Positions 1 to 7,304 of a stretch of DNA of 18,051 bases are shown here, piece after piece (within the stretch, counting starts at the first letter, position 1; each line of letters begins with the position of its first letter). The translations under genes were made by a program, and so were the position numbers. This DNA is from Bacteroidales bacterium UBA1628 (GTDB taxonomy: Bacteria > Bacteroidota > Bacteroidia > Bacteroidales > UBA932). The stretch is from contig DCMG01000126.1 in assembly GCA_002321335.1 (NCBI GenBank), forward strand, positions 27,062 to 45,112, in the 5' to 3' direction. The notes below the pieces were generated by a model. It saw only the letters and a list, made by a program, of their open reading frames with translations. It did no database searches and was not told the origin of the DNA.

Positions 1-887
1 AGATCCTGAGAGAGTCTGTAATCAGCCTCCTGCTTATAGTTGGCCTCAAGTCTCTCGGCGATCTTGGCGTCGAACTCCTCGGTCGTCTTCACTGCATCCT
101 TGCCGAAGACCTTGTCGTACGTCTCCTGGCATTCCGTGGCCGGAACGAATGTCTTGACATTCACCACGGTCACATGCCAAACCGGATCAAGGGCGGCGAG
201 TTCCTCCTTCTTCATCTTAAGCATTGAGGACCTGTCGGTCTCGTTGGTGAAGGCTTCGTTGACATTGACGTCGAACTGGTCATCAGCCTTTGCCCCAAGG
301 AAGCTGTTCTTGGCATCACCTTCAACTTTGCTTACCGCCACATATACTCCCTCGGCGGATTTTTCACCCTGTGTGAAGTCAACTACCAGATAATCATCCT
401 CTCCAGCAGTCTCGCCCTCCTCAAGCTGTCCGTACTGCCTGAGGATGCTGTCCTTCATCGCGGCCTTTGCCTTGTCGGTCACCTCGATGTTGTAATATGG
501 CAGCTTGTCATCCTTGGTGACATCAATGTTAATCTCAGGAGAGAGTCCGAGGTCGAACTTGAACTCGAAATCGTTGCCGTCCTTCCACTCCTGCTCTTTC
601 TGTGACTCACTGGCGATAGGTTCTCCGAGAATGTGGAGGTTGTTATCCTTGATGAACTTGTCGAGCTGCTCGGAGATGACACCGTTGATGGCCTCATAAA
701 GAGCCTGCTCTCCGTAAATCTTCTTAACCAATGACGCTGGGACCATTCCTTTGCGGAATCCCTTGAAGTCAGCGTTTCTCCTGTAAGCGGAAAGCCTCTT
801 CTTCTCCTGCTCGGCATAGTCCTCAGCCTTCAGGGCGATTGTCAGTTCGATGTTAAGATCATCGATTTGATTCTTGATTACTTCCAT
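1..887 (-). CDS. tig: Trigger factor, ribosome-associated chaperone (partial, C-terminus off the window)
   Basis: Trigger factor binds the ribosome next to the peptide exit tunnel and shields emerging chains. Seen: an ATG at 885-887 opens a frame that stays open to the window edge, giving 295 residues of a protein usually about 430 to 450 long. The family signature GFRKGMVP sits at residues 43-50, the same place as in E. coli, within the ribosome-binding N-terminal domain (about 1-115). Residues about 150-240 occupy the FKBP-type PPIase position but are diverged; only fragments such as DDYLVVDF and the GAKADDQF segment recall it, so prolyl isomerase activity is doubtful. The start of the C-terminal chaperone arm follows. 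It lies 22 bases downstream of the pgpH-like gene on the same strand, probably last or near last in the gyrB-led operon. The family call is very secure. Confidence 0.95.
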   Translation of the reverse strand, partial: MEVIKNQIDDLNIELTIALKAEDYAEQEKKRLSAYRRNADFKGFRKGMVPASLVKKIYGEQALYEAINGVISEQLDKFIKDNNLHILGEPIASESQKEQEWKDGNDFEFKFDLGLSPEINIDVTKDDKLPYYNIEVTDKAKAAMKDSILRQYGQLEEGETAGEDDYLVVDFTQGEKSAEGVYVAVSKVEGDAKNSFLGAKADDQFDVNVNEAFTNETDRSSMLKMKKEELAALDPVWHVTVVNVKTFVPATECQETYDKVFGKDAVKTTEEFDAKIAERLEANYKQEADYRLSQD

Positions 888-909
888 AATTCTGTAAATA
901 TTATTTAAA

Positions 910-2955
910 TTAATTATTCTTTCTTTGAGGGTAAACCACCCTTTCATGATAAATCTGTGAAAGATAAGCCTTCAAGGTTTCCTTCACGGTGTTGAGATCC
1001 TTTATAGATATGTCAGCCTCGTCAAACTGCCCCATCTTCATCTTAGACGCGACAATATTCTCGACAAATGTTGAGAACGTGGCGGAAGAATTGTCTTTCA
1101 ATGTCCTGGAAGCCGCCTCCAATGTGTCGCAAATCATCAGGATGATCTGCTCCTTTGTCTGAGGCTTGCGGCCTGAGTAGAAGAAATCCGAAACATCATT
1201 CGGGTCGCCTCCCTCGTTCAGATACTTGTTGTAGAAATACGATGTGTTGGACGTGCCGTGGTGCGTCAGGATAAAGTCCTGGATCACATCAGGCAACCTG
1301 TTCTCCGCAGCCAGTTCCAGGCCGTCGGAGACATGCTTGATTATCGCTCTCGCGCTCTCCTTGGGAGTAAGATGCTCATGATAGTGCACACCGCCCGGAG
1401 ACATGCTCTCGTTCTCGATGAAACAGAGAGGGTTCTTCATCTTGCCGATGTCATGGTAAAGGGCTCCGGCCCTCACCAACAGCACATTCGCATCAATGGC
1501 ACGGGCAGCCGCATCGCACATATTCATAACTTGAAGCGAATGCTGGAATGTGCCTGGAGCCTTGTGTTCCAATTCACGCAGAAGCCTGTTGTTCGTGTCG
1601 CAAAGTTCACGGAGCCTAGAACTGGAAACAAGGTTGAACATTCTCTCGAAAAGATAGATGAGAGGATATCCGGCCACAATGAGCACCGAACCGATGAACA
1701 TATAGAGCACGGCGATGTAAGGGTCGTCGTTCACCATGTCTATGAGCCTGAAGCCGAAGTATGTCACCAACAGGCTGACGAACACAATCCCGGCCATGAT
1801 GAACTGCTGCCATCCTTGATTGAAGAAGCGGAAGGTGAACACAGCCACGATGCTCGCAAGAAGGAACATCACGAAAAGCACTATTCCGTTCTCCGCGAAT
1901 ATCAGCAACGGCAGGAAAGACACGCAGCAGATCGGGAATATAACCTTGTTCTTGAAGAAGGCCTCAAGGTAAAGAGCCGTCAGCGTGAACGGCACCATAT
2001 ATAGGCAGCGAGGCGCGAATTTATTGATTATCAATGCCAGTACAGAAGCTATGATAAAGATGAAGATCAGATACCAAAACTTGCGGTGATCCAGGAACAG
2101 TTTCCTGTTCAGGAAATAGATCATCAAGAAGAAAAGCAGCACCAGCACGAATGCGATGAAGGCGTTGCCGAGCCAGAAAAGGATTCTTGGCCCGCCATAC
2201 CCCATACTGCTTTCATATTCAACCTTGTACGAGTCAAGCATCTGGGCTATCTCAGCGGTCACAATCTCGCCTTCAGAGACGATAAGCTGCCCGGCGCTGA
2301 CGAAACCTTGCGTTGTGGAGACCTGATTGGAGGATTCTGAACGGACGAGTTCCGTTGTCTTGGGATCATATTCAAGATTAGGGACGATGAAATCGTAGAT
2401 TCCGGCGGCTCGGAGAACCGAATCCGCATTGATTTTCGGATACCTTGCCGCCACATCAGACAGCAGACGGCTTTTGGCCTCTGATTCCTTGAAAACCTCA
2501 CTTACAGGTTTTTTCGTTGCCCTCTTATCCCTTTGAATATACAAGACCGCCCCTGAAGGGTCGGAACGCCCATCCATTTTCACACCCTCATCCGAAACAA
2601 CCCCGTTGGAGTAGATGTCGTCCATCGAAGACACAACCAAAGGCCTGAGGTAGGAATATGTCCCCATATCGATTCCCTCGGCGGCCTTTCTGCAGTTATC
2701 CACAATATCCTGACGATACCGATAGTAAGGAATGACAACAGGCTTGCTCCTGCTCCTGTCCTCGCGGATCTGCTCGTCAGTCTTCAGGATGGGAAAATCA
2801 AACTGCGCCAAAAGCGTCTCATGAGACCACGGCGACCCCTTCCTGTAGTCATAACTGAATTTCGCGGTCCTCGGGAAAATCAGTGTGAGGACGAGAAACA
2901 GCATGACCAGAGGAACGAGCACCCTGTAATTTATGGACACGTGAGGCAGTTTCAT
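910..2955 (-). CDS. pgpH: 7TM-HD family phosphohydrolase, PgpH-like c-di-AMP phosphodiesterase
   Basis: Probable membrane enzyme hydrolysing cyclic di-AMP. Domains seen in the 681 residues: an N-terminal membrane anchor (about 10-28), an extracytoplasmic domain (about 45-250) as in 7TMR-HDED proteins, a bundle of about seven hydrophobic segments (about 257-440), and a cytoplasmic HD domain (about 465-640). Candidate metal ligands are H472, the HDIGK motif at 501-505, histidines around 524-528, the H565-H566 pair in THHGT, and D610. The order matches Listeria PgpH, for which c-di-AMP hydrolysis is established; the substrate here is inferred from family. The start ATG is 9 bases after the dehydrogenase stop, which indicates co-transcription. 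The gene symbol is by homology and the name could differ in Bacteroidota databases (HDIG domain protein, YqfF-like). Confidence 0.9.
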   Translation of the reverse strand: MKLPHVSINYRVLVPLVMLFLVLTLIFPRTAKFSYDYRKGSPWSHETLLAQFDFPILKTDEQIREDRSRSKPVVIPYYRYRQDIVDNCRKAAEGIDMGTYSYLRPLVVSSMDDIYSNGVVSDEGVKMDGRSDPSGAVLYIQRDKRATKKPVSEVFKESEAKSRLLSDVAARYPKINADSVLRAAGIYDFIVPNLEYDPKTTELVRSESSNQVSTTQGFVSAGQLIVSEGEIVTAEIAQMLDSYKVEYESSMGYGGPRILFWLGNAFIAFVLVLLFFLMIYFLNRKLFLDHRKFWYLIFIFIIASVLALIINKFAPRCLYMVPFTLTALYLEAFFKNKVIFPICCVSFLPLLIFAENGIVLFVMFLLASIVAVFTFRFFNQGWQQFIMAGIVFVSLLVTYFGFRLIDMVNDDPYIAVLYMFIGSVLIVAGYPLIYLFERMFNLVSSSRLRELCDTNNRLLRELEHKAPGTFQHSLQVMNMCDAAARAIDANVLLVRAGALYHDIGKMKNPLCFIENESMSPGGVHYHEHLTPKESARAIIKHVSDGLELAAENRLPDVIQDFILTHHGTSNTSYFYNKYLNEGGDPNDVSDFFYSGRKPQTKEQIILMICDTLEAASRTLKDNSSATFSTFVENIVASKMKMGQFDEADISIKDLNTVKETLKAYLSQIYHERVVYPQRKNN

Positions 2956-2964
2956 TATTTCTTG

Positions 2965-3786
2965 TTATTTGAACGGACTTCCGGCTTCTTTCGCTATAAA
3001 ACTGTATGTAAGTTTGTCAGTAAGCCTTGGAAAGAGCCTGTGAGCAAGCACCGTGATCTTGCCAAGACTTGTGAGTATCATCTGCGACTTTCTCTTTTCC
3101 AGCCCTTTGGCAAGGTACTCGGCGCACTTCTCTGCGCTCATCAACTTGTCTTCCTTCAAAGGAGTTTCGCCTTGCGGGCTGCCGTCGGCTGTCAGAGCGG
3201 CCTTGCGGACGTTTGAATCCGTATAGCCAGGGGCGAACACAAGCACGTTGAGTCCGTCCTTGAGATGCTCGATGCGGATAGTGTCAAGGAAGCCTCGAAT
3301 GGCGTACTTGGACGCTGAATATCCGGTTCTCGCCGGAAGAGCGGTGAAACCGGCTATCGAAATCACGCCCACAACCTGCCCCTTGCTTTGGAGAAGGTAA
3401 GGAAGCGCGAACTTTGTACACTGTACCGTGCCCCAGAAGTTCACATCCATCAAAGAGCGGATAACACTGAGATCCAAGTCCTTGAACATGGCTCTCATGG
3501 AAATTCCGGCATTGTTGACCAGAATGTCTATCCTGCCGAATTTACGGACGGTGCAGTCTATGAGGTTACGGCAGTCTGACTCAACCGTGACATCGGTCTT
3601 GACGCACAGAACCTTGTCCGGATCCGGGTTCACGGAAGGAGCGAGTTCTTGGAGTTTGTCCAGTGACCTTGCGGCCATAACGACGTCCGCACCGAACGAG
3701 CCAAAGAGACGGGCAGAAGCCAACCCTATACCAGAACTGGCTCCCGTAATGATGATGACCTTATCCTTGAAATACTCAGGATGCAT
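2965..3786 (-). CDS. Short-chain dehydrogenase/reductase, likely 3-keto sphingoid or 3-ketocapnine reductase
   Basis: Classical SDR of 273 residues. Seen: the nucleotide-binding glycine motif TGASSGIG (14-21), R40 at the end of beta-2, which usually favours NADPH, NNAG (91-94), and the catalytic set N116, S143, Y156 and K160 (YSASK). The C-terminal tail (about 235-273) is longer and more basic than in short SDRs such as FabG, as in lipid-acting members. It begins 23 bases after the alpha-oxoamine synthase stop, and that enzyme's product is a 3-ketone, so reduction of 3-ketodihydrosphingosine or 3-ketocapnine is the natural inference. A 3-ketosphinganine reductase of this superfamily is known in Bacteroides thetaiotaomicron. 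I chose the ATG at 3784-3786 over a GTG three codons upstream. SDRs are hard to assign by sequence alone, so the family is certain and the substrate is only inferred. Confidence 0.9.
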   Translation of the reverse strand: MHPEYFKDKVIIITGASSGIGLASARLFGSFGADVVMAARSLDKLQELAPSVNPDPDKVLCVKTDVTVESDCRNLIDCTVRKFGRIDILVNNAGISMRAMFKDLDLSVIRSLMDVNFWGTVQCTKFALPYLLQSKGQVVGVISIAGFTALPARTGYSASKYAIRGFLDTIRIEHLKDGLNVLVFAPGYTDSNVRKAALTADGSPQGETPLKEDKLMSAEKCAEYLAKGLEKRKSQMILTSLGKITVLAHRLFPRLTDKLTYSFIAKEAGSPFK

Positions 3787-3809
3787 ACAAGTCACTAATC
3801 AGTAATTAA

Positions 3810-5075
3810 TTACATAATAGTCTTCACTGCGATGTCATCTCCGTCGTAAGCCCCGGCATCGAGTTTCTGCTTGATTTCCTTGAAAGCGTTGAGGGTGTAT
3901 GCGATGTCCTCATCGGTATGGGCAGCGGTACATACGATTCTGAATATGACCATACCCTTAGGGATGACAGGATAGATGACCATCGAGCAGAAGATGCGGT
4001 AGTTCTCACGGAGATCCATGGCGATCTTTGTGGCCTGAGCCACGCCGCCACCGTCAATGTGGATAGGAATCACGCAGGCCTGAGCCTCGCCGATGTCGAA
4101 CCCGAGATCCTTGAAACCTTTCTGAAGTGTGTGCGTGACATGCCAGCACCTCTTGCGGAGCTCGTCACCTTCCGGAGACATGATTATCTCAAGACGCTTG
4201 ATGTTGCCGTACACGAAAGCCATAGGCTGAGACTTGGCGTACATCTGCGAGCGCATGTTCAGACGCAGGTAGTTGATGATCTTGCGAGGGCCGGCGATGA
4301 AACCGCCGATTGAAGCCATTGACTTGGCGAACGCACCGATGTAAAGGTCAATGCCGTCCATGCAGTGAAGTTCCTCGGAAGTTCCGCGTCCGTGCTCACC
4401 AAGAAGTCCAAAGCCATGGGCATCGTCAATGAATATGCGGAAGCTGTACTTCTTCTTGAGCTCGACGATCTTGTCCAGGATACCCATCGCCCCAGTCATA
4501 CCGAAAACGCCCTCGGTGATGAGGAGGACTCCTCCACCGCTCTCCTCAGCTTCCTTGCATGCCCTGGCAAGAACCTTCTCACAATCAACGATATTGTTGT
4601 GACGGTACTTGTACTTGCTTCCGATGTGAAGGCGGATTCCGTCAAGGAGGCAGGCATGAGCCTCAGCGTCATAGACGATAACATCATGACGAGCAGTCAG
4701 GCAGTCAATCGCTGATACAATTCCCTGATAGCCGAAGTTGAAGAGGAAAGCGTCCTCTTTCTTCTCGAAGTCGGCGAACATTCTCTCAAGCTTCTCGTGA
4801 AGGGCGGTGTGACCGGAAAGCATGCGGCTTCCCATAGGATAGGCCAGTCCCCATTTTGCAGCACCTTCAGCGTCAGCTTTGCGCACTTCTGGATGATTGG
4901 CAAGTCCAAGATAGTTATTCAAACTCCAGTTTAGGACTTCTTTCCCGTTGAAAGTCATGTGAGGGCCAAGTTCGCCCTCAAGTTTTGGGTACATGTAGTA
5001 GCCGAATCCCTGATTGAAATATTGTCCGATAGGACCGCCCGAGTCCCTTTCGATTCTGTCAAAAATGTCTAGCAT
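3810..5075 (-). CDS. Alpha-oxoamine synthase: serine palmitoyltransferase or cysteate acyltransferase
   Basis: PLP enzyme that condenses an amino acid with an acyl thioester, releasing CO2 and giving a 3-keto amino lipid. Seen in 421 residues: H140 (ring stacking on PLP), the D-D-A-H motif at 217-220 whose first Asp should bind the PLP nitrogen, and Schiff-base Lys251 in AFAKSMASIGGF, followed by the glycine-rich turn. The GAFAKS/ASIGGF version resembles lipid-forming members more than BioF or Kbl. The substrate is open: serine (Spt, sphingolipids) or cysteate (SulA/CapB/Cfat, sulfonolipids such as capnine). From memory, the N-terminal part (GQYFNQGFGYYMYP, then PMGSRMLSGHT) looks unlike Bacteroides Spt and more like flavobacterial homologues of the second type. 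It lies 36 bases after gyrB, with the reductase next. Confidence 0.88.
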   Translation of the reverse strand: MLDIFDRIERDSGGPIGQYFNQGFGYYMYPKLEGELGPHMTFNGKEVLNWSLNNYLGLANHPEVRKADAEGAAKWGLAYPMGSRMLSGHTALHEKLERMFADFEKKEDAFLFNFGYQGIVSAIDCLTARHDVIVYDAEAHACLLDGIRLHIGSKYKYRHNNIVDCEKVLARACKEAEESGGGVLLITEGVFGMTGAMGILDKIVELKKKYSFRIFIDDAHGFGLLGEHGRGTSEELHCMDGIDLYIGAFAKSMASIGGFIAGPRKIINYLRLNMRSQMYAKSQPMAFVYGNIKRLEIIMSPEGDELRKRCWHVTHTLQKGFKDLGFDIGEAQACVIPIHIDGGGVAQATKIAMDLRENYRIFCSMVIYPVIPKGMVIFRIVCTAAHTDEDIAYTLNAFKEIKQKLDAGAYDGDDIAVKTIM

Positions 5076-5111
5076 ATCGTGTGTTGTGATTATTACCTAT
5101 AATAAAAAAAA

Positions 5112-7121
5112 CTAAGCGTCAATGTTGGCGTAATGCGCGTTCTCCTCGATGAACTGCCTTCTTGGAGGAACATCGTCACCCATCAGCATGGAGAATGTCC
5201 TTTCGGCCTCGGCGGCGTTGTCGATGGTGATCTTGCGCAGACGTCTCTTGCTCGGATCCATGGTCGTGTCCCAAAGCTGCTCGTCGCTCATCTCACCAAG
5301 ACCTTTGTACCTCTGAACGGTCACTCCCTTGTCAGAACCTTTTCCAAGACGCGCCGTAGCCTCAAACCGCTGCTCGTCAGTCCAGCAGTAAACCTCTTCC
5401 TTGCCTTTCTTCACAAGGTAAAGCGGAGGTGTGGCGAGATAGACATAACCGTTCTTGATGAGGTCAAACATGTAGCGGAAGAAGAATGTCAGAATCAGGC
5501 ATGCGATGTGGCTTCCATCGACATCGGCATCGGTCATGATGATGACCTTGTGGTAGCGGAGCTTGCTGAGATCCATCCTCTTTTCTCCATTCTCGTCCTC
5601 CTGGGCGACAGTGACACCGAGGGCGGTGTAGATGTTGCGGATCTCCTCGCTGTCGAAAGCACGGTCACCCGCGGCCTTCTCCACGTTCAGAATCTTACCT
5701 CTCAACGGAAGGATGGCCTGGATTCTTCTGTCACGGCCCTGCTTTGCGGTACCACCGGCGGAATCACCCTCGACAAGGAACAACTCGCATCTCTCAGGAT
5801 TCCTCTCCGAGCAGTCCGCCAGTTTGCCAGGCATTCCGGCTCCGGTCATCGCGGTCTTTCTCTGCACCATCTCACGGGCTTTGCGCGCGGCGCTGCGGGC
5901 GGTGGCGGCAAGCACGATCTTCTCAATGAGAAGCTTGCCCTCTTTCGGGTGCTCCTCAAGGTACTGGTCCATGGCGGCGGAAGTGGCCTGCGACACAGCG
6001 GATGTCGCCTCTGGGTTGCCAAGTTTGGTCTTGGTCTGTCCTTCGAACTGCGGCTCGGCGATCTTGACAGAAACCACAGCGGTCAATCCTTCGCGGAAAT
6101 CCTCCGGAGCCAAATCGCCCTTGAACTTGGCGAGAAGGTTGTTCTTCTCGGCATAGTTCTTCAGCGAACGCGAAAGTCCCATCTTGAAGCCCTGAAGGTG
6201 TGTTCCTCCCTCGATGGTGTTGATGTTGTTGACGTAAGAATATATCTTCTCGGAGAATCCGTTGTTGTACGAGAGGGCGATGTCGATTGGTATCACCTTG
6301 TCGCTCTGCACGCAAATCGGCTCGGGAATGAGCTGCATGGCACCCGCGTCAAGATATTCAATGAACTCCTTGAGACCTTCCTTTGAGTAGAACACATCGC
6401 TGCGGTAAAGCTGCTTGCCGGTAGGCTTGGAGTTGCCGTTCTCATCGGTGACATATTCATCAACAAGTTCACGCTCATCGGTGATCGAGATTTTGATTCC
6501 CTTGTTAAGGTAGGCAAGCTCACGCATTCTTGCGGCGAGGGTGTCATACTTGTAGACATTGGTCTGCGTGAATATGGTAGGATCCGGATGGAAAGTGATG
6601 ATGGTTCCCGTGTCGTTGCAGTCGCCTACGATTTCGACCGGCCCGAGCGGCTTGCCCTTTGAATATTTCTGCACGAAAACATGTCCCTCACGGTGAACCT
6701 CGGCGATCAGGCTGTCGGAAAGGGCGTTCACGCAGGAGACACCGACACCGTGGAGACCTCCGGACACCTTGTAGCTGTCCTTGTTGAACTTACCTCCGGC
6801 ATGAAGGACTGTCATAACGACCTCCAAGGCCGAGCGATGCTCTTTCGGGTGCATTCCGGTCGGGATTCCTCGTCCGTTGTCGGTCACCCTTATGGAATTG
6901 TCAGGAAGGATGGTGACACTGATGTCGGTACAATATCCGGCCATAGCCTCGTCGATACCGTTGTCGACCACCTCGTATACCAGATGATGGAGTCCCCTCT
7001 CACCGATGTCGCCAATGTACATCGAAGGTCTTTTCCTGACAGCCTCCAGTCCTTCCAGCACCTGAATGCTGCTTGCGGAATACTGCTCTTCCGCCTTCTT
7101 CATCTCTTCGTTCTCAATCAT
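5112..7121 (-). CDS. gyrB: DNA gyrase subunit B
   Basis: ATPase and TOPRIM subunit of DNA gyrase, which with GyrA introduces negative supercoils. Seen in 669 residues: a GHKL ATPase with catalytic E50 and N54 (YEVVDNGIDEA), D81-N-G-R-G, and GGLHGVGVS at 121-129; a transducer domain (about 230-400); TOPRIM EGDSAGG (451-457) and DADVDG (531-536); then QRYKGLGEM (603-611). The PLRGKILNVEKA segment and the C-terminal FIEENAHYANIDA fit GyrB better than ParE. The extra insert of E. coli GyrB is absent, as usual in this phylum. A frame extension to 7214 exists, but it would run through the terminator hairpin at 7190-7222 and the TAAATTTG promoter, so I start at the ATG at 7119-7121; ATG 7101-7103 is the alternative. 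Eight Ts follow the stop codon directly (5104-5111), without a convincing stem. Confidence 0.97.
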   Translation of the reverse strand: MIENEEMKKAEEQYSASSIQVLEGLEAVRKRPSMYIGDIGERGLHHLVYEVVDNGIDEAMAGYCTDISVTILPDNSIRVTDNGRGIPTGMHPKEHRSALEVVMTVLHAGGKFNKDSYKVSGGLHGVGVSCVNALSDSLIAEVHREGHVFVQKYSKGKPLGPVEIVGDCNDTGTIITFHPDPTIFTQTNVYKYDTLAARMRELAYLNKGIKISITDERELVDEYVTDENGNSKPTGKQLYRSDVFYSKEGLKEFIEYLDAGAMQLIPEPICVQSDKVIPIDIALSYNNGFSEKIYSYVNNINTIEGGTHLQGFKMGLSRSLKNYAEKNNLLAKFKGDLAPEDFREGLTAVVSVKIAEPQFEGQTKTKLGNPEATSAVSQATSAAMDQYLEEHPKEGKLLIEKIVLAATARSAARKAREMVQRKTAMTGAGMPGKLADCSERNPERCELFLVEGDSAGGTAKQGRDRRIQAILPLRGKILNVEKAAGDRAFDSEEIRNIYTALGVTVAQEDENGEKRMDLSKLRYHKVIIMTDADVDGSHIACLILTFFFRYMFDLIKNGYVYLATPPLYLVKKGKEEVYCWTDEQRFEATARLGKGSDKGVTVQRYKGLGEMSDEQLWDTTMDPSKRRLRKITIDNAAEAERTFSMLMGDDVPPRRQFIEENAHYANIDA

Positions 7122-7171
7122 ATTCTGTTGTCTGTTTTTATCAAGTTTATATGGCTTGTCCATAAAACAGA

Positions 7172-7179
7172 CAAATTTA
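7172..7179 (-). promoter_or_regulatory. Candidate -7 box for the gyrB operon
   Basis: The minus strand reads TAAATTTG, an exact match to the Bacteroidota -7 consensus TAnnTTTG. A TTTC lies 20 bases upstream where TTTG is expected at -33, one base off. The predicted start near 7167 would give gyrB a leader of roughly 45 bases. It directly follows the terminator of the preceding unit, which is where an independent gyrB promoter is expected. No transcription data support it here. Confidence 0.6.
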
Positions 7180-7181
7180 AT

Positions 7182-7222
7182 AAAAAAGGCGGGCAATGCG
7201 AAATTTATTTCCACATTGCCCG
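7182..7222 (-). terminator. Intrinsic terminator ending the TPR-barrel unit
   Basis: A 9-base perfect stem (CGGGCAATG at 7190-7198 against CATTGCCCG at 7214-7222) encloses a 15-base AT-rich loop that can extend the pairing weakly (GAAA with TTTC). On the minus strand the stem is followed by CC and six Ts (7187-7182). This is the form of a rho-independent terminator for transcripts arriving from 9080 to 7305. The plus strand lacks a comparable T run, so it looks one-directional. Confidence 0.8.
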
Positions 7223-7266
7223 TCTTTCAGCTATTTATTCCAAGATTATTTCGCCACGTTGGTACT

Positions 7267-7300
7267 CGGTTCTTCGATGCTTCGACAAGCTAAGCAACCG
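7267..7300 (-). repeat. REP-like palindromic repeat, copy A
   Basis: In the common orientation (minus strand) it reads arm GGTTGCT (7299-7293), 11-base loop TAGCTTGTCGA (7292-7282) and arm AGCATCG (7281-7275), with five of seven arm positions pairing. Outer bases CGGTT (7267-7271) and AACCG (7296-7300) can also pair. It begins 4 bases after the stop codon of the barrel gene and precedes the terminator, so it lies in the 3' untranslated region. It shares loop and arm pattern with three other copies in this window. Confidence 0.75.
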
Positions 7301-7304
7301 AAGA

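Noticed and set aside
1258..2004. A 248-codon open frame on the plus strand, rich in His, Glu and Arg
   Set aside because: It is antisense to the membrane and HD parts of the pgpH-like gene; the odd composition follows from the complement of hydrophobic codons.
5104..5111. Eight Ts after the gyrB stop codon as an intrinsic terminator
   Set aside because: Only weak short pairing (GCG with CGC) precedes the T run, so a stable stem is not supported. It is kept as a note on possible attenuation.
5133..6386. A 417-codon open frame on the plus strand
   Set aside because: It is entirely antisense to gyrB, whose conserved motifs fill the region; no domain is recognisable in it.
7122..7214. N-terminal extension of gyrB by 31 residues
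   Set aside because: It would cross a terminator hairpin and a promoter box and is unlike GyrB N-termini.
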